23,370 bases of DNA. Origin: a virus. The DNA lies in IMG/VR virus record IMGVR_UViG_3300009285_001999, positions 1 to 23,370 of that record; one strand, written 5' to 3'. Positions within the stretch are counted from its first letter, which is position 1, and the number at the start of each line of letters is the position of its first letter. This document shows positions 13,517 through 20,908 of the stretch, one piece after another. A model generated the notes under the pieces. The model worked only from the letters and a program-made list of their open reading frames with translations. It did no database searches and had not been told where the DNA came from. Both the position numbers and the translations under genes were made by a program.

Positions 13517-14027
13517 TCTCGTTCGCCTTCGTCTCAATGTACGTGACCCGTATCGTGAGTTCCAGGAGAGCCAACTGGGAAATGGCTCCGCCGTCCATTT
13601 CCGCCTTTCGTCTTATCCCGTACTTGCGGCATCCGAGCAGATTTATATCGCTGGAACAGCGCAAACCGATCCCGCCAATTACAGCCTCGATGACGATACG
13701 GGCAAACTAACGTTTGTTTCGGCTCCTGGGACTGGGACCGAGATTTTCGCCCGGGGCGAAGCCAGCGTCTTCAGCGACACCGAGCTGAACGATATTATTC
13801 TCCAGCAGGGCAACGTGCTGAGTGCCACGCTCCATGTGCTGCGTCTCTTGATGGCGGATCATGCACTGCGCGAGAAATGGCGTGCCGGCGAGCTCGAAAG
13901 CGACCCCAGCGTTATCTCACGCAATCTCAAGGACCTCTATGATCTTTGGCTCAAGGACGCACAGGCAGCGGCGATTGACAGCGGTGGCGTTGAGGAGTGG
14001 GCGGTGGAGCAGCAATTCTACCGATGA
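13503..14027 (+). CDS. Head-tail connector (adaptor) protein
   Basis: A 174-residue neck protein expected to sit under the portal. After an N-terminal beta-rich part (GNGSAVHFRLSSYPV; ANYSLDDDTGKLTFVSAPGT) comes FSDTELNDIILQQGN and a long helical C-terminus (LHVLRLLMADHALREKWRAG), the 'sD.EL...l' plus helices pattern of phage head-tail adaptors. It is placed after the head genes and before other neck genes. Ends in an ATGA overlap with the next gene. Family assignment is by pattern and position. Confidence 0.65.
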   Translation: MALSNLVRLRLNVRDPYREFQESQLGNGSAVHFRLSSYPVLAASEQIYIAGTAQTDPANYSLDDDTGKLTFVSAPGTGTEIFARGEASVFSDTELNDIILQQGNVLSATLHVLRLLMADHALREKWRAGELESDPSVISRNLKDLYDLWLKDAQAAAIDSGGVEEWAVEQQFYR

Positions 14028-14305
14028 TCAAAGAAGTCTGTTCTTGCGGAGCATCGTTTGAGATTGATATAGGTTTGCGTGGCGAAGGAACACTAGCATT
14101 CCTTGGAACACATGAAAGATTTACTGAGCTAACGGCATTGCGCACATGGGAGAGAGAGCATGCCTACGCATGTAAAATAATGTATGAGCAGATTGCACCG
14201 AGATTAGCACTTATCAAGGAGCATCAAGCAACACGAGATAATGAACGCACAGTGAGGATAGAAAAAGCTCGCAAAAAAAGGCTAGAGAAAGCGCAGGTCG
14301 CATGA
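14024..14305 (+). CDS. Small A-rich gene with an N-terminal Cys pair
   Basis: A 93-residue product from ATG 14024, which overlaps the previous stop (ATGA); an upstream in-frame start at 13997 is less likely. N-terminus MIKEVCSCGASFEIDIG carries CSC; the rest is helical and basic toward the end (EKARKKRLEKAQVA). The coding DNA is clearly more A-rich than the flanking neck genes, consistent with later insertion between them. It ends in an ATGA overlap. Function unknown. Confidence 0.65.
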   Translation: MIKEVCSCGASFEIDIGLRGEGTLAFLGTHERFTELTALRTWEREHAYACKIMYEQIAPRLALIKEHQATRDNERTVRIEKARKKRLEKAQVA

Positions 14306-14670
14306 ATATCGCCCGCGTCCGTAACATCGAGCGTGGTCTTGACTCCGTCTTCCGTGAAGCGGGGCAGAACGTGACGTGGTTCAAGTACAGCGGCACGGCG
14401 GCTGGTCTGCCTGAGTTTGGCCTTGGCTACAGCACAACCTATTACACGGCTTACGTCCAAGCCATCCTAGACCGTGGGCGCCCAATGGAGTTGCCAACGC
14501 CAGGGGGCGCAAGTGAGCAAGGGATGCTGAACCTACTTGTGCGGGAACCTTTGGGCAAGGACGACATGATGGAGTTGGCGACCATCCGTTACCGCGCCGA
14601 GGGTTCGCCTACGCCCATATTCCTGGGAGCGACGCAGTTCTATCGCGTGCCGGTGCGGAGGAGCGAGTGA
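14302..14670 (+). CDS. Putative head closure / neck protein
   Basis: A 122-residue protein in the neck-gene position. It begins MNIARVRNIERGLDSVFREA, has GTAAGLPEFGLGYSTTYYTA and ends FLGATQFYRVPVRRSE. The size and order fit a head-completion or head-tail joining protein, and the central LGKDDMMELATIRY resembles beta-barrel closure proteins, but similarity is faint. Translation is coupled to the preceding gene by an ATGA overlap. Confidence 0.5.
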   Translation: MNIARVRNIERGLDSVFREAGQNVTWFKYSGTAAGLPEFGLGYSTTYYTAYVQAILDRGRPMELPTPGGASEQGMLNLLVREPLGKDDMMELATIRYRAEGSPTPIFLGATQFYRVPVRRSE

Positions 14671-14674
14671 GCAA

Positions 14675-15037
14675 ATGGAAGAGCAGATAGCAGCAATTCT
14701 AGACCTGTTGACCCAGCGCTTTGGTGGGCTTGCCACGGAGGTGTGGAGTATCTACGTCCGACAGAAGCTCATTGAGGGGGTGCTAGGCACGGTCAGCGGA
14801 GCGGGGATGCTTCTATCAGTACCCCTCTTCGTATGGCTAACTGTGAGGTATGGGAAGAAGGCAGACAAGGCGGGTCGGGATGAGGGTCGGGATGATTCGG
14901 GAGAGGTAATCTTGTGTATCGCGTTTGGGGCTGTTGCCATCATCCTGTTGGTAGCGGGAATGCTCTTAGTCACACCCGCCGTTCCCAAAATGCTGAACCC
15001 AGCGTACTACGCACTACAATCGTTACTTGGCAGGTAG
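14675..15037 (+). CDS. Two-helix membrane protein (holin-like)
   Basis: A 120-residue membrane protein with an amphipathic N-terminus, TM1 at about 36-59 (TVSGAGMLLSVPLFVWLTV), a charged loop (KKADKAGRDEGRDD) and TM2 at about 78-101 (LCIAFGAVAIILLVAGMLLV). Its size and two TM helices are compatible with a class II holin, but there is no neighbouring endolysin in view and the position between neck and sugar genes is unusual. It could instead be a superinfection-exclusion or membrane-anchoring protein. Ribosome site GGAGGAG lies at 14657-14663. Confidence 0.6.
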   Translation: MEEQIAAILDLLTQRFGGLATEVWSIYVRQKLIEGVLGTVSGAGMLLSVPLFVWLTVRYGKKADKAGRDEGRDDSGEVILCIAFGAVAIILLVAGMLLVTPAVPKMLNPAYYALQSLLGR

Positions 15038-15166
15038 ATGGGCGCAGAATTGAACGAGCACAAGCACTGTTGGCATACTGTAGGCGGTAATTGGCCTGAG
15101 TATCGGCAAACTTGCTGTATTCAAGGCTGCGATGCCCAACGCATCCTCTCGAAGGCGATTGCGTGA
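15038..15166 (+). CDS. 42-residue Cys/His-rich peptide
   Basis: ATG 15038 follows the previous stop directly and the frame ends at TGA 15164-15166 in a GTGA overlap with the glycosyltransferase start. The product has HKHCWHTVGG and TCCIQGCDAQR: four Cys and several His in 42 residues, typical of a tiny zinc knuckle. The ribosome site is weak (CAGG). Function unknown; tight coupling to neighbours supports it being real. Confidence 0.55.
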   Translation: MGAELNEHKHCWHTVGGNWPEYRQTCCIQGCDAQRILSKAIA

Positions 15167-16689
15167 GAATCCTCATCTTCAGCGACCTGCCAATCCCCAG
15201 CGGCTTTGGGCGTATATCCACATACATCGCCCGCTATTTGCACTACCGAGGGCATGATATACGCGGCGCTGGCCTATACTATAACGGCGACCCGCATCCG
15301 CACCCGTTCCACATCTTCCCACTCGCTGGGCAGGATATATGGAGCCGTCTCACGCAGATCATCAACACAGGGGTGGGTGATGGTTGGACACCCGAGTTGG
15401 TCATCGCTTCGCAGGACTTCCCCTATCTTGTCTCCTTGCTAAGAGATTGTCCGATTGATTGGAGCGACAAGCGATTCATTGGCATCACGCCCATAGACGG
15501 CACGCCGGTATACAAGGAGTGGGAAGCTGTCGCGCGCATCGCGGATCGAATCATGGTGATCTCGCGCTTCGGCGTAGAGGCGATGCGGCAGCAGGGCGTG
15601 CAGGTTGATCTCTGCCACCCAGGTGTGGACACGACAGAGTTCTGGCCAGCGACGGCTGAGGAGAAGGCGGCGCTACGGGCGAAGGCGGGCATTCCTGCTG
15701 ACTACTGGCTCTATGGGCACTTCTCCATGAACCAAGGGCGGAAGGCCATCCCCGATACACTGCGTGGCTTCTGGGAGTTCGCCAAGGACAAGCCGAAGGC
15801 AGCGCTCTATCTTGATATGGATGAGACTTCGCCTGCTGGCTGGAATATCGGCTTTCTCGCGCAGAGCATGGGCATTCCGACTGAGCGCATTCTCCTAAAA
15901 AAGCAAATACAGGGAGCATTACCTAGCCTGCGGGAGCGGTATGCGATCCTCGATGCGCATGGCGTGTTGGCCTATCGTGAGGGCTTCGGCCTGCCGTTGC
16001 TAGAGAGCATGGCGATGCGACTCCCCACCTTCGCCCAGGACTGGTGTAGCGGCACCGAAGTCGTAGGCGATGGCAAGGGCTATCTCGTGCGGATACGGCG
16101 GGATTCCTACGGCGATCCGATCCAGACGCCTGGGACTTGGGGCAATGCCCACGATGCGCTCCCTGATACGCGCCACTTCGCCGAACTCCTGAATGACTGC
16201 TACAGCAGACCAACAGAAGCGGCGGCGGTGGCGGAGCGCGGCTATCAGTGGGCGATCCAACAGACCTGGGAGACTACTGGCAAGCAGGTGGAAGATGCAA
16301 TCGTCCGAATTTATGGCCCCAGTGCTCTCAGTCATCGTGGCTACCTTCAACCGCAATTGGGAGGCAATAGCGCACACGCAGCGGTGCCTAGCGAGCCTCA
16401 TGGCGACCAGCGACCCGAACCTGGTGGAGATCATCATAACCGACGATTGCAGCCCGATATGGCAGCCGATCGAATGGTATGGCCCGCCGATCAAGGTGAG
16501 CCGCAACGAGCGGAACCTGGGTTTCGCGGCGAATTGCAACCAGGGCGCGAAGCTGGCAACGGCACCGTGGCTCTTGTTCCTGAACAGCGATACATTGGCG
16601 CAGATGGGCTGGATGCAGGAGTTACTGGTGGCGATAAAGCGCCATCCAAACGCCGTGCTGGGGCCGAAGCTCATATTCCCCCCGACTGA
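15163..16689 (+). CDS. GT4-type glycosyltransferase with out-of-frame C-terminal overlap
   Basis: A retaining GT-B glycosyltransferase transferring sugar from a nucleotide donor. GTG 15163 (GTGA overlap) is preferred, since RILIFSDLPIPSGFGRIS is a classical GT4 N-terminus; an ATG at 15112 would only add unrelated residues. The donor site shows EGFGLPLLES (Glu ~273 and ~281, the E-x7-E motif), preceded by CHPGVDTTEFWP. Family similarity ends near QVEDAIVRIYG (~16314). The frame then runs on for about 125 residues over the next gene, as a Pro/Gly/Arg/Gln-rich sequence without family resemblance, to 16689. Either this tail is an overprinted extension, or a stop has been lost or missed by an indel. 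Acceptor unknown. Confidence 0.85.
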   Translation: MRILIFSDLPIPSGFGRISTYIARYLHYRGHDIRGAGLYYNGDPHPHPFHIFPLAGQDIWSRLTQIINTGVGDGWTPELVIASQDFPYLVSLLRDCPIDWSDKRFIGITPIDGTPVYKEWEAVARIADRIMVISRFGVEAMRQQGVQVDLCHPGVDTTEFWPATAEEKAALRAKAGIPADYWLYGHFSMNQGRKAIPDTLRGFWEFAKDKPKAALYLDMDETSPAGWNIGFLAQSMGIPTERILLKKQIQGALPSLRERYAILDAHGVLAYREGFGLPLLESMAMRLPTFAQDWCSGTEVVGDGKGYLVRIRRDSYGDPIQTPGTWGNAHDALPDTRHFAELLNDCYSRPTEAAAVAERGYQWAIQQTWETTGKQVEDAIVRIYGPSALSHRGYLQPQLGGNSAHAAVPSEPHGDQRPEPGGDHHNRRLQPDMAADRMVWPADQGEPQRAEPGFRGELQPGREAGNGTVALVPEQRYIGADGLDAGVTGGDKAPSKRRAGAEAHIPPD

Positions 16690-17119
16690 CGGAATCGCTC
16701 GTATACAGAGTGCCGGCGGGCTCTACGATAGCGGCAAGCATCCATTCCATCGTTACATCGGGAGCAAGGCAGACTGGAGCGGCGTCAATATTGAGGAGCG
16801 CGTGGCCTGGACGACGGGAGCTGCCATCGCCATGCCGAAAACGCTCTTTGAGGCGCTTGGAGGCTTTGATGAGGGCTTTGTGCGGGGATATTTCGAGGAT
16901 GTGGACTTGTGCGAGCGAGCCAAACAAGCGGGGGCCGAGATATGGTATGTGCCAAGCGCGTGCTTCATTCACGCGACTGGACAGAGCACAGCGGCGCAGG
17001 ATGAGGATGAGAAGGTACGTTTCGCTCGGACTTTCCAGCACAACCGTCAGCGGTTCCATGCTCGCTGGGATAGTGTGATCGAGCCTGACATCGGCGCGGT
17101 CTTGCAGCCAGGTCTATGA
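16295..17119 (+). CDS. GT2-type glycosyltransferase
   Basis: An inverting GT-A glycosyltransferase of the rhamnosyltransferase-like type. The first residues give LSVIVATFNRNWEAI, then IITDDCSP (donor-binding Asp pair), NERNLGFAANCNQGAK, LLFLNSDTLAQMGW (NSDT as the metal-binding motif), WTTGAAIAMPKTLFEALGGF and FEDVDLCERAKQAG (ED acidic motif). ATG 16295 follows AGGTGGA; ATG 16313 is an alternative closer to the conserved core. The first 395 nt overlap the preceding GT4 gene in another frame. No membrane segment, so cytoplasmic. With the GT4 gene it probably adds sugars in sequence to one acceptor. Confidence 0.9.
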   Translation: MQSSEFMAPVLSVIVATFNRNWEAIAHTQRCLASLMATSDPNLVEIIITDDCSPIWQPIEWYGPPIKVSRNERNLGFAANCNQGAKLATAPWLLFLNSDTLAQMGWMQELLVAIKRHPNAVLGPKLIFPPTDGIARIQSAGGLYDSGKHPFHRYIGSKADWSGVNIEERVAWTTGAAIAMPKTLFEALGGFDEGFVRGYFEDVDLCERAKQAGAEIWYVPSACFIHATGQSTAAQDEDEKVRFARTFQHNRQRFHARWDSVIEPDIGAVLQPGL

Positions 17120-17328
17120 GCGAACCCAAGTTTGAATTGAAACCAGAACCATTGCGGGGCACGCGCCCATTATTTATTGCCTATAATTGTTCTGACTGCC
17201 AGTTACAGTTTTACATTCCTATTGATGCTCCTAAGCACATGGATGGCCTATCAGAAGACATGCTGAGTTGCCCCTGGTGTGATTCTAACTGCTGGCCTGC
17301 CGTGGCTGGGCATATGCTAGAGCTATGA
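17116..17328 (+). CDS. Zinc-ribbon-like small protein
   Basis: A 70-residue protein with CSDCQLQFYI and SCPWCDSNCW, two Cys pairs about 26 residues apart forming a rubredoxin/zinc-ribbon pattern. Start ATG 17116 and stop both lie in ATGA overlaps with neighbours, so it is embedded in the cassette operon. The DNA is somewhat A/T-rich. Function unknown; metal binding is inferred. Confidence 0.75.
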   Translation: MSEPKFELKPEPLRGTRPLFIAYNCSDCQLQFYIPIDAPKHMDGLSEDMLSCPWCDSNCWPAVAGHMLEL

Positions 17329-17984
17329 CTACGGTCTGGGGTGTCACATCGTTCGATAGCGGTGCCGGTGGCTACGCCGTTCACTGTCTCTTCACGACGG
17401 AAGCTGAAGCGCAGAAGTACGCCTCGCAGGATTCCGAATATGAGGTAGAAGAGTTCACGCTGTATGACCAGGCCCCTGAGCCTTACACCTACTGGGAACG
17501 CATTGCGGAAGTCTACCCAGACAGGCATGTTGAGGAGTCTACTAGGGAGACACAGGCCCATCCACCTTACGTAATGCCTCCTCTAGACGATGACATCGGC
17601 CCACATGATGGGCATATGCAAGGCCATTGCGGTGAACACGTCTACGTCTCCGGAACGGACAGGGTACTAGTTGAGCAGTCATTTCAGCGCCAGGTCGCTG
17701 AGGCCATAGCGCGTCAGGATGGGATTTGTCACAACACCTTTGGTAAGCACGAAGGAGCGGTAGATGGCATCAACATCTACCAGGCTGACTGGAGAACCGT
17801 GCGGCGCAGAGGCATGACTGAAACGGAAAAGCTAGCGTGCGGCAATTATTTCGAGCACGACTGGGGAGAATGGAGCGCGTGGCGTGAAGTCGCTCCAGGG
17901 CAATTCAACCGACAACAGATTTGCAAGCGTTGTGTCTCTTGTTCAATCAGCTTTAGCAATATGCCGATAATGGCAGGGCTATGA
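17325..17984 (+). CDS. Hypothetical protein with C-terminal Cys cluster
   Basis: A 219-residue protein in ATGA overlap on both sides. N-terminus WGVTSFDSGAGGYAVHCLF and FTTEAEAQKYASQDSEYEVE resemble small domains that read out an entry and 'AEAQ.YA' helix, common in phage accessory proteins. The middle is His-rich (GPHDGHMQGHCGEHVYVSG). The C-terminus has DWGEWSAWREVAPGQFNRQQ followed by CKRCVSCS, another Cys cluster. No enzymatic motif recognised. It is part of the cassette by coupling, but its role is unknown. Confidence 0.65.
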   Translation: MTTVWGVTSFDSGAGGYAVHCLFTTEAEAQKYASQDSEYEVEEFTLYDQAPEPYTYWERIAEVYPDRHVEESTRETQAHPPYVMPPLDDDIGPHDGHMQGHCGEHVYVSGTDRVLVEQSFQRQVAEAIARQDGICHNTFGKHEGAVDGINIYQADWRTVRRRGMTETEKLACGNYFEHDWGEWSAWREVAPGQFNRQQICKRCVSCSISFSNMPIMAGL

Positions 17985-18322
17985 CACTGTATAGGTCAGG
18001 CAATCCAGATGAGTTCTGGCGGATTCATGGTGCTATGATGCAAGAAGGACAATCATCACGCGATGCTATCAATATTGCTGGGATTGCTGAACACATCGCT
18101 CCTATGAGCCAACCACAGACAGAGGAGCCCAAAAGCGCTGGGTATTTCTATGAGATGATGGGGTTACCGCCGCCGTTACCCATAGACACTGACGAATATC
18201 GAAGACTAACCGCCATCATCAGTTCTAACACCATCGACTCACAGATTGCCAAGGCGCTGGGCCTAGCGCCAGGGAAGCGATATCTCATCGCATTGCTCGG
18301 TGAAGCGCCGCCGATCAAATGA
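17981..18322 (+). CDS. Hypothetical protein
   Basis: A 113-residue protein with ATGA overlaps on both sides. N-terminal helix (NPDEFWRIHGAMMQEGQSSR), a proline-rich linker (GLPPPLPIDTDEYRRL) and a C-terminal LGLAPGKRYLIALLGEAPP. No cysteines, membrane segments or known family. It separates two zinc-ribbon-like genes in the same coupled chain. Confidence 0.6.
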   Translation: MTLYRSGNPDEFWRIHGAMMQEGQSSRDAINIAGIAEHIAPMSQPQTEEPKSAGYFYEMMGLPPPLPIDTDEYRRLTAIISSNTIDSQIAKALGLAPGKRYLIALLGEAPPIK

Positions 18323-18570
18323 GCTTTTGCCCACAGGACTTTTCACCTATTCCTATGCTGAACGGGATCGGCATCTGCCCGAAGTGCGACACGGTCTATA
18401 TCACGGCGCTCACGGAACTACGGGTGAACTGCGACCACATCCCACAGCCGATTAGAGGTCGCTACAGCTTTCGTGGTCGTGAGGTGCCTTATGCCTATTG
18501 CAGCGCCGAATGCAAGGCTGAGAGCGAGCAGCGATACGGGAGCATGATGCGGGATTTGGGGCTATCATGA
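18319..18570 (+). CDS. Zinc-ribbon-like small protein
   Basis: An 83-residue protein with GICPKCDTVYITAL, a lone Cys in NCDHI and a YCSAECKAESEQR C-terminal knuckle, a four-Cys metal-site pattern. ATGA overlaps at both ends couple it to the methyltransferase downstream. Metal binding is inferred; function unknown. Confidence 0.7.
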   Translation: MSFCPQDFSPIPMLNGIGICPKCDTVYITALTELRVNCDHIPQPIRGRYSFRGREVPYAYCSAECKAESEQRYGSMMRDLGLS

Positions 18571-19220
18571 GGCCGAATCCCTACCGTGACAGCGCATGGG
18601 AACATGCCGTCGCTATCACGCGGGGCTGGCCAGATGCCTCAGAGATACCATCAGGACGCAAGCTGAATCTGGGTAGTGGGCGCATCTGTCTGCCGAATGA
18701 GGATGGCTGGGTGAACGTGGACATCGTGCCAAGCGAAGGCGTGGACGTGCGCTGTCACCTGTTCTCGTTCCCGTGGCCGTTCCAGGACAACAGCGTGGAC
18801 TACATGCTGGCTGTCCATATCGTCGAGCATGTGCCCCACCAAGTCTATTCGACTCGCTGTGGGTGGCAGCGCCCGCTTGCGCTGAACGGCTTCTATGCCT
18901 TCTTCAACGAGGTCTATCGCATCCTGCGACCTGGGGGATATATCTGTGTGGTCGTGCCATATGCCTACAGCCGCGGCGCCGTGATGGACCCGCAGCACAC
19001 ACGCTTCCTGCTGCCTGAGAGCTTCGGCTATCTCGCGGGGCAAGAGGACGACAACTACGACTACGCGCTGCCTTTCCGCTTTGAGGCCATCAACAATACA
19101 CCGTATCTGATGGGGCTACCTTGGACAGGTGGCATGACGCAACTGCAGTTCGAGCAATCAGTGCAGACGCTTTGGAACGTCGTGGACGTGATGCGGGTGG
19201 ATTTGAGGCCAGTGAAGTGA
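18567..19220 (+). CDS. SAM-dependent methyltransferase (type 11-like), paralog 1
   Basis: A 217-residue class I methyltransferase. Motif I is LNLGSGR, followed by LPNEDGWVNVD with the acidic residue that would bind the SAM ribose, then FPWPFQDNSVDYMLAVHIVEH and VYRILRPGGYICVVVPY, the standard late motifs. The domain order and IVEHVPHQVY match its paralog at 20172. Small enzymes of this kind next to glycosyltransferases often methylate sugars or sugar-linked groups, but the substrate is not shown. ATGA overlap with the upstream gene and GTGA overlap with the next. Confidence 0.85.
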   Translation: MRPNPYRDSAWEHAVAITRGWPDASEIPSGRKLNLGSGRICLPNEDGWVNVDIVPSEGVDVRCHLFSFPWPFQDNSVDYMLAVHIVEHVPHQVYSTRCGWQRPLALNGFYAFFNEVYRILRPGGYICVVVPYAYSRGAVMDPQHTRFLLPESFGYLAGQEDDNYDYALPFRFEAINNTPYLMGLPWTGGMTQLQFEQSVQTLWNVVDVMRVDLRPVK

Positions 19221-20200
19221 GAGTCGGCGTTTATCGCGCTTATGCTGTCAACGACTCAGACCGCATGACGTACCAGGCGGCGAGCGGGGACGGGATCGAG
19301 TTTGATTGGATCGCCGACCCGAACACGACCGAGCCGCAGGTTCTAGCGGCTGGTTATGATGCCGTTGACGTGGCCGATCCGTGCTATCAATGGGCATGGG
19401 AGATATGTGAGCAACACCCATGCCCTATACTCACTGTGTGGGAGAACCTACCCTGGAATATGCTTCCTAGTCAATGGCGCCGCTGCTTTGATCTCGCTAA
19501 GTTGGTCGTCTTCCGCTCGCCGCTAGCTATGTATTCAGGGATTGAGATGGGTTGCCCGCCTGAGAAGGCTATCGTCATCCCTGCTGGTGTGGACACCGAG
19601 AAGTTCGTACCCTACACCAAGCCTGGGGGCATCGTCCTCTATGCTGGTCGTATGGTCTGGCAGAAGGGTATCTTTGATCTCATCATGGCTTCGGCTGGGC
19701 AACCGTGGAAGCTCATTATGGCAGGCGGTGGAGAACAACTAGAAGAGGCGCAAACTTGGGCGGCGGCATTGGGTATGTCCAACATTGAGTTTCTTGGCCC
19801 CATCCCTCACGCTGAGATGCCAGCCATATATGGCGTCGCTGACGTGTTCTGCTATCCGAGTTGCCCAACACCAGGCTGGCAGGAGCAGTATGGCATCGGC
19901 GTCCTGGAGGCGGCAGCGGCGGGCTGTAAGATCATATTGAGTGAACAGAACGTCTTTCGCTGGCTGGGCGAGTTGTTCCGAGTGGATGCCTACGTGCCGC
20001 CTGGCGATTGGATGCGTCTACGCTATTGGATTGGCGAACTCTTAGCGCGCCCACCCTATACCGTCAGGGACGAATGGAACAAGCGCCAGCGAAATCTTGG
20101 TTTGATGCCGTTACCAACAGGTATGGAAAAGGTGAGCAGCGAGGCCGTGGGTAAGATGCTACGGGAGGCGTATGGAAAATTGGTGGCAGTGGGCGTCTGA
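19217..20200 (+). CDS. GT4-type glycosyltransferase, second
   Basis: A 327-residue GT-B glycosyltransferase. GTG 19217 in a GTGA overlap is chosen; the frame opens further upstream (19121) inside the methyltransferase, but MRVGVYRAYAVNDSD is the natural N-terminus. It shows VIPAGVDTEKFVPY and VLYAGRMVWQKGIFDLI (strand before the donor domain), KLIMAGGGEQLEEA, EFLGPIPHAEMPAIYGVADV and EQYGIGVLEAAAAGC (E-x7-E donor motif). The N-terminal domain is shorter than usual. It is distinct from the first GT4 gene and sits between the two methyltransferases. Acceptor unknown. Confidence 0.85.
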   Translation: MRVGVYRAYAVNDSDRMTYQAASGDGIEFDWIADPNTTEPQVLAAGYDAVDVADPCYQWAWEICEQHPCPILTVWENLPWNMLPSQWRRCFDLAKLVVFRSPLAMYSGIEMGCPPEKAIVIPAGVDTEKFVPYTKPGGIVLYAGRMVWQKGIFDLIMASAGQPWKLIMAGGGEQLEEAQTWAAALGMSNIEFLGPIPHAEMPAIYGVADVFCYPSCPTPGWQEQYGIGVLEAAAAGCKIILSEQNVFRWLGELFRVDAYVPPGDWMRLRYWIGELLARPPYTVRDEWNKRQRNLGLMPLPTGMEKVSSEAVGKMLREAYGKLVAVGV

Positions 20201-20885
20201 GCATACGGCCGGTTGGCCAAGCAAGGAGGAAGTGCCGCAAGGTGTGCGACTCAATCTTGGCTGCGGGCGGGTGATACTGCCGAACGACGAAGGATGGATC
20301 AACGTCGATAGTCAACCGCTCGCTGGCGTGGATCAGGTGGTCAATCTCTTCGAGTTTCCTTGGCCCATCGCAGATAATTACGCCGACTACATCGTCGCCA
20401 GTCATCTGATCGAGCATATCCCGCATCAGGTCTATCAGCGGAGCACTGCCTATGAGGAGCGCATCGGCAGCGCCAAGATCTTCCATCCTCAGGGGATTCG
20501 TGAACCGCATCCTCTTGACGGCTTCTTTGCCTTCTTTGCCGAGGCGTGGCGGGTTTTGAAGCCTAACGGCGTAATAACCTGCATTGCGCCTTATGGGGCT
20601 ACGGACATGGCCTTCCAGGACCCGACACATACGCGCTATATCGTCCCTGAGACATTCACTTACCTTATGCCCAGCATGGATTCTCCCTATGACTACGGCT
20701 TACCGTTCCGCTACGAGTTCGCCCGCAATCTGATGGTGTTCCCCACGATGGCCTTGAAGGACTTAGCCGAGCAAGTTATCCAGCACCACATGACGCATAG
20801 CTGGAATGCGGGCCATACGATTAGGGCTGACCTGCGGGCACTGAAAGGCATTGACAGCGAGAATCGTATCGCCGTAGACTACTGA
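20172..20885 (+). CDS. SAM-dependent methyltransferase (type 11-like), paralog 2
   Basis: A 237-residue paralog of the 18567 gene: shared GWP..E.P.G, LNLGCGRVILPNDEGWINVD, FPWPIADNYADYIVASHLIEH, IPHQVYQ and WRVLKPNGVITCIAPYG, with later PTHTRYIVPETF and YDYGLPFRYEF in both. It has a ~20-residue insertion after HQVYQ. ATG 20172 lies inside the previous gene (29-nt overlap) behind GGGAGG. The duplication suggests two related methylations of one glycan, or one redundant copy. It is the last cassette gene. Confidence 0.85.
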   Translation: MENWWQWASEHTAGWPSKEEVPQGVRLNLGCGRVILPNDEGWINVDSQPLAGVDQVVNLFEFPWPIADNYADYIVASHLIEHIPHQVYQRSTAYEERIGSAKIFHPQGIREPHPLDGFFAFFAEAWRVLKPNGVITCIAPYGATDMAFQDPTHTRYIVPETFTYLMPSMDSPYDYGLPFRYEFARNLMVFPTMALKDLAEQVIQHHMTHSWNAGHTIRADLRALKGIDSENRIAVDY

Positions 20886-20895
20886 CAACCGAATA
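20851..20895 (+). promoter_or_regulatory. Promoter-like element, copy 3, upstream of the tail genes
   Basis: TTGACA at 20851-20856 is 24 nt before TAGACTACTGACAACC (20875-20890), which continues GAATA. This is the same arrangement as at 6044-6088 (17 of 21 aligned bases agree, by hand). TAGACT could serve as -10 with an 18-nt spacer. It overlaps the end of the methyltransferase gene and would drive the tail genes from 20971. Promoter activity is inferred from motif and repetition. Confidence 0.5.
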
Positions 20896-20908
20896 GACGT
20901 GTCCGCGT

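Noticed and set aside
15112-15162. Upstream in-frame ATG for the first GT4 gene
   Set aside because: The added residues are not GT4-like and overlap a small Cys-rich ORF; GTG 15163 in a GTGA overlap fits better.
16000-16674. Minus-strand open frame of 224 codons opposite the two glycosyltransferases
   Set aside because: Both sense frames carry family motifs here; the antisense product has none and there is no ribosome site.
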